The position numbers and the translations under genes were made by a program. Below are positions 61,400-64,000 of a DNA stretch of 64,000 nt, in pieces (the first letter of the stretch is position 1; each line of letters begins with the position of its first letter). Under the pieces are notes generated by a model. It was not told where the DNA came from. It did not search any database and saw nothing but the letters and a program-made list of their open reading frames with translations. This stretch comes from an uncultured Lachnospiraceae bacterium (GTDB lineage: Bacteria; Bacillota; Clostridia; Lachnospirales; Lachnospiraceae). The stretch spans positions 62,001-126,000 of the forward strand of contig CAKRES010000002.1 in the NCBI GenBank assembly GCA_934317845.1. Reading direction: 5' to 3'.

Positions 61400-63121
61400 A
61401 TGATCAAAGGAACAGAATTATTTGTAAAGGCACTGAAGGAAGAGGGGGTAACTACGCTGTTTGGTTATCCGGGCGGACAGGCGATCGATCTGTTTGATGC
61501 CCTTTACGATCAGGACGAGATCGATGTTGTGCTGCCACGGCATGAGCAGGCATTGATCCACGCTGCGGACGGTTATGCAAGATCGACCGGAAAAGTTGGC
61601 GTGTGCCTGGTAACGAGTGGCCCGGGTGCGACCAACCTGGTAACCGGAATCGCCACTGCGAACTACGACAGTGTACCGCTGGTATGCTTTACCGGACAGG
61701 TGCCGCTGAATCTGATGGGAAATGATGCCTTTCAGGAGGTAGATATGGTCGGCATCTGCCGCAGCATTTGCAAATATGCAGTGACGGTGCGGAAAAGAGA
61801 GGATCTGGGACGCATCATCAAGGAAGCGTTCTACATTGCAAGAACCGGACGCCCGGGTCCTGTTGTTGTGGATCTGCCAAAGGATATCCAGCAGGCAATG
61901 GGATCAGAAGAGTATCCTAAGGAGATCAGTATCAGAAGCTACAAGCCAAATGAGAACGTTCATTCAGGACAGATCAAGCGTGCCGCAGGGATTCTTAAGA
62001 AGGCAAAGAAACCACTGTTTTTAGTTGGTGGTGGTGTCAACATTTCCGGCGCCAATGAAGCGATGACGAAGCTGGTGGAGAAAACCGGAGCACCGATCAT
62101 CACAACGATCATGGGCAAGGGTGCCGTATCGTCCAAGCATCCGCTCTATCTTGGAAATATCGGAATCCATGGCAGCTATGCGGCGAACCATGCGGTGAGC
62201 GAATGTGATGTGTTATTCTCCATCGGAACGAGATTTAACGATCGTATTACAGGTAAGATCAGCGAGTTTGCACCAAATGCAACGATCGTACATATCGATA
62301 TTGATTCCGCCTCCATTTCCAAGAACATTGTAGTTGATGTTCCGATCGTAGCGGATGCCAAGCTTGCGATCGAGGCATTGTTAGAGCAGATGGAGCCGCT
62401 TTCCATTGACGGATGGGTAAAGGAAGTCAAAGAGTGGAAGGAGCAGTACCCGATCAACATGAACAAATACGACGGACTGACACCGGAGAAGGTTATCCGC
62501 TACATCAACGAGAATTATGAGCATCCGATCATCACGACGGACGTTGGTCAGAACCAGCTCTGGGCAACCCAGTATTTTGATATTGAAAGCAATCGTCAGT
62601 TTTTAACCTCCGGCGGACTGGGAACGATGGGCTATGGATTTCCGGCAGCGATCGGAGCAAAGCTTGGCAATCCCGATGCTGATGTCATTGCCATCTCCGG
62701 AGATGGCGGTATGCAGATGAACATTCAGGAGATGGCGACTGCTGTGGCTCTGGAGCTTCCGCTCACACTGATCGTATTTAATAATGGTTATCTCGGCAAT
62801 GTCAGACAGTGGCAGGAAATGTTCTACCACAAGCGGTATTCCAGCACTTGTCTGACTTACCGCAGAAGCTGTCAGCGCAACTGTGGACAAAAGGACAAAT
62901 GCTGTCCGAAATACACCCCGGATTTTGTCAAGCTGGCAGAGAGCTACGATGCATATGGAATCCGTGTATTCAAGGAAGAAGAGATCGCGGACGCATTTGC
63001 TTATGCGAAAGAGCATAAGGATGCACCAACCCTCATTGAGTTTATCATCGACCGAGAAGCTAATGTATCGCCGATGGTACCGGGTGGCAAACCGCTCAGT
63101 GAAATGATCATGGATTGTTAA
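61400..63121 (+). CDS. ilvB: Acetolactate synthase, large subunit
   Basis: A 573-residue ThDP enzyme, first committed step of branched-chain amino-acid synthesis. ATG 61400 with AAGGAGG upstream; longer versions would run into the T-box. Catalytic Glu49 lies in PRHEQALIH; the ThDP/Mg motif is GDGGMQMN...NNGYLGNV; FTGQVPLNLMGNDAFQE is typical. Residues 484-502 hold five cysteines (Cys484, 491, 495, 501, 502) in an insertion just before YTPDFVKLAESY, which E. coli IlvB lacks as far as I recall. IlvN follows 33 bp later. Controlled by the T-box. Confidence 0.95.
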   Translation: MIKGTELFVKALKEEGVTTLFGYPGGQAIDLFDALYDQDEIDVVLPRHEQALIHAADGYARSTGKVGVCLVTSGPGATNLVTGIATANYDSVPLVCFTGQVPLNLMGNDAFQEVDMVGICRSICKYAVTVRKREDLGRIIKEAFYIARTGRPGPVVVDLPKDIQQAMGSEEYPKEISIRSYKPNENVHSGQIKRAAGILKKAKKPLFLVGGGVNISGANEAMTKLVEKTGAPIITTIMGKGAVSSKHPLYLGNIGIHGSYAANHAVSECDVLFSIGTRFNDRITGKISEFAPNATIVHIDIDSASISKNIVVDVPIVADAKLAIEALLEQMEPLSIDGWVKEVKEWKEQYPINMNKYDGLTPEKVIRYINENYEHPIITTDVGQNQLWATQYFDIESNRQFLTSGGLGTMGYGFPAAIGAKLGNPDADVIAISGDGGMQMNIQEMATAVALELPLTLIVFNNGYLGNVRQWQEMFYHKRYSSTCLTYRRSCQRNCGQKDKCCPKYTPDFVKLAESYDAYGIRVFKEEEIADAFAYAKEHKDAPTLIEFIIDREANVSPMVPGGKPLSEMIMDC

Positions 63122-63154
63122 AAACAGATAGCCATAGAAAGGAACGTGAACAGA

Positions 63155-63661
63155 ATGGAAATGAAGAAGCGATGGATCTCATTATATGTTGAAAATCAGA
63201 TTGGTGTACTGGCAAAGATTTCCGGACTTTTTTCCGGGAAATCCTACAATCTGGACAGCCTGACTGTCGGGGAAACCGAAGATCCGACAATCTCCCGTAT
63301 GACGATCGGGCTGACGAGTGATGATATTACCTTTGAACAGATCAAGAAACAGCTGAACAGAAGTATTGAAGTGATCAAGGTGCTGGATTTTACGGATATT
63401 CCGATCCACAAAAAGGAAATATTATATATCAAAGTCATTGGATGCAGTGTCAAGGACAAAGAAGAAGTGTTCCGTATGGCGCAGGCATTTGACTTAAAGA
63501 TCGTAGACTACAGCAAGAGTGCGATCTTAGCAGAAAGTGTGCAGACGGAGATCAAAAATGATGACATGATCGCGTTATTTGCAAAGCAGTTCCCTAGCCG
63601 TATCGAAGTGGTACGTGGAGGAAGCGTGGCAGTTGAAGCGATCTCAAGTGCAGAAGCATAA
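63155..63661 (+). CDS. ilvN: Acetolactate synthase, small (regulatory) subunit
   Basis: A 168-residue ACT-domain subunit that activates IlvB and gives valine feedback. ISLYVENQIGVLAKISGLFSGKSYNLDSLTVGETEDP is the N-terminal ACT domain (binding glycine/asparagine region); the C-terminal part KEILYIKVIG...SRIEVVRGGSVAVE completes the family pattern. I chose ATG 63155, 10 bp after AAAGGAA; a GTG at 63146 is too close to the site. Operon with ilvB. Confidence 0.92.
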   Translation: MEMKKRWISLYVENQIGVLAKISGLFSGKSYNLDSLTVGETEDPTISRMTIGLTSDDITFEQIKKQLNRSIEVIKVLDFTDIPIHKKEILYIKVIGCSVKDKEEVFRMAQAFDLKIVDYSKSAILAESVQTEIKNDDMIALFAKQFPSRIEVVRGGSVAVEAISSAEA

Positions 63662-63681
63662 AAGTGGGAGGATGAGTTATT

Positions 63682-63981
63682 ATGGTAAAACATGTGATCT
63701 TATGGAAGTTAAAAGATGATATTGCAAATAAGCAGGAGGTGCTGGAAAACATCAAGCAGCATCTGGAAGCATTGGTCGGAGAAGTGCCGGGACTTACGTC
63801 CTGCAAGGTCAACATTTGCCCGCTTGCTTCTTCAAATGCGGATCTGATGCTTGATACAACACTGACCAGCGAAGAAGCATTAAAGGGGTATCAGGTGCAT
63901 CCGGCACATGTAGCTGCAGCCGATACCTATGTGCGCCCGTATACCGAGATCCGCATGTGTATGGATTATGAGGAAGAATAA
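63682..63981 (+). CDS. Dabb-family (stress-responsive A/B barrel) protein
   Basis: A 99-residue protein matching the Dabb dimeric alpha-beta barrel: MVKHVILWKLKDD at the start, PGLTSCKVNICP in the middle, and LDTTLTSEEALKGYQVHPAHVAAADTYVRPY near the end, with the conserved HPAH. Function is not known for most members. GGGAGG lies before the ATG and it follows ilvN by 20 bp, so it may be in the ilv transcript. Confidence 0.85.
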   Translation: MVKHVILWKLKDDIANKQEVLENIKQHLEALVGEVPGLTSCKVNICPLASSNADLMLDTTLTSEEALKGYQVHPAHVAAADTYVRPYTEIRMCMDYEEE

Positions 63982-64000
63982 GCAATAACAGCTCAAAAAA

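Noticed and set aside
1..64000. CRISPR array, rRNA, tRNA, IS element or prophage
   Set aside because: I looked for evenly spaced repeats, cloverleaf sequences, transposase motifs and phage structural genes and saw none.

Overview
The window reads as chromosomal DNA of a low-GC Gram-positive Clostridia member, most likely Lachnospiraceae. This is inferred from AGGAGG-type ribosome sites, a T-box leader, lipoproteins instead of outer-membrane proteins, a signal-less DUF11 surface-type protein and a GH9 lipoprotein. No rRNA, tRNA, phage, IS element or CRISPR array was seen.

Region 1 (1-19.7 kb) is a cell-surface glycan locus. It starts inside the C-terminal domain of a Wzt-type polysaccharide ABC exporter ATPase. 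A three-domain glycosyltransferase (GT2-GT2-WsaF-like), a methyltransferase, a kinase-like protein, a stand-alone WsaF-like rhamnosyltransferase, further GT2 enzymes, a DUF2304 protein, a flippase, an acyltransferase, glmS, a DUF2142 membrane protein and a GH43-like propeller protein follow. rfbB-rfbD-rfbC close it and supply dTDP-L-rhamnose; rfbA is not in the window. The first ~16 kb is visibly AT-rich except for glmS, which suggests transfer.

Region 2 (19.8-23.4 kb) holds an AlbA_2/HATPase transcription-regulator-like protein with a 13-bp tandem repeat inside its gene, a DUF11 protein and a CDF-type cation transporter.

Region 3 (23.5-43.0 kb) is the most unusual part. A divergent two-component system faces a ~17-kb same-strand run: two MalF/MalG-type permeases without an ATPase, an HlyD-like anchored protein, a membrane-anchored MacB-periplasmic-core-like protein without an FtsX domain, and five paralogous ~790-residue lipoproteins that join an Asp-box (propeller-like) half to an extracellular solute-binding half. 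Between lipoproteins 2 and 3 sit a peptide-exporter-type ABC protein lacking a C39 peptidase and a 57-residue peptide with two CxC motifs, flanked by hairpins. Lipoproteins 1 and 2 share a nearly identical 1.4-kb 5' block and an identical-looking 3' end around a divergent centre. I propose a regulated system that secretes and/or captures a Cys-rich peptide; that function is inference.

Region 4 (43.1-52.3 kb) has a coiled-coil protein, a GH9 lipoprotein, an ABC ATPase/FtsX-type permease/secreted YhgE-like protein operon, and an NlpC/P60 hydrolase preceded by a sequence fitting the WalR box.

Region 5 (52.5-64.0 kb) has a SWIM-SNF2 helicase, a 130-bp nested palindrome, a DUF3783 protein, an ArsR-family metal sensor, a CAP-domain protein, a His-rich P1B metal ATPase, and a T-box-controlled ilvB-ilvN followed by a Dabb protein. 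The P1B ATPase promoter and the promoter of the ABC/FtsX operon 12 kb away carry the same ArsR-type operator in the same position, linking the two loci.
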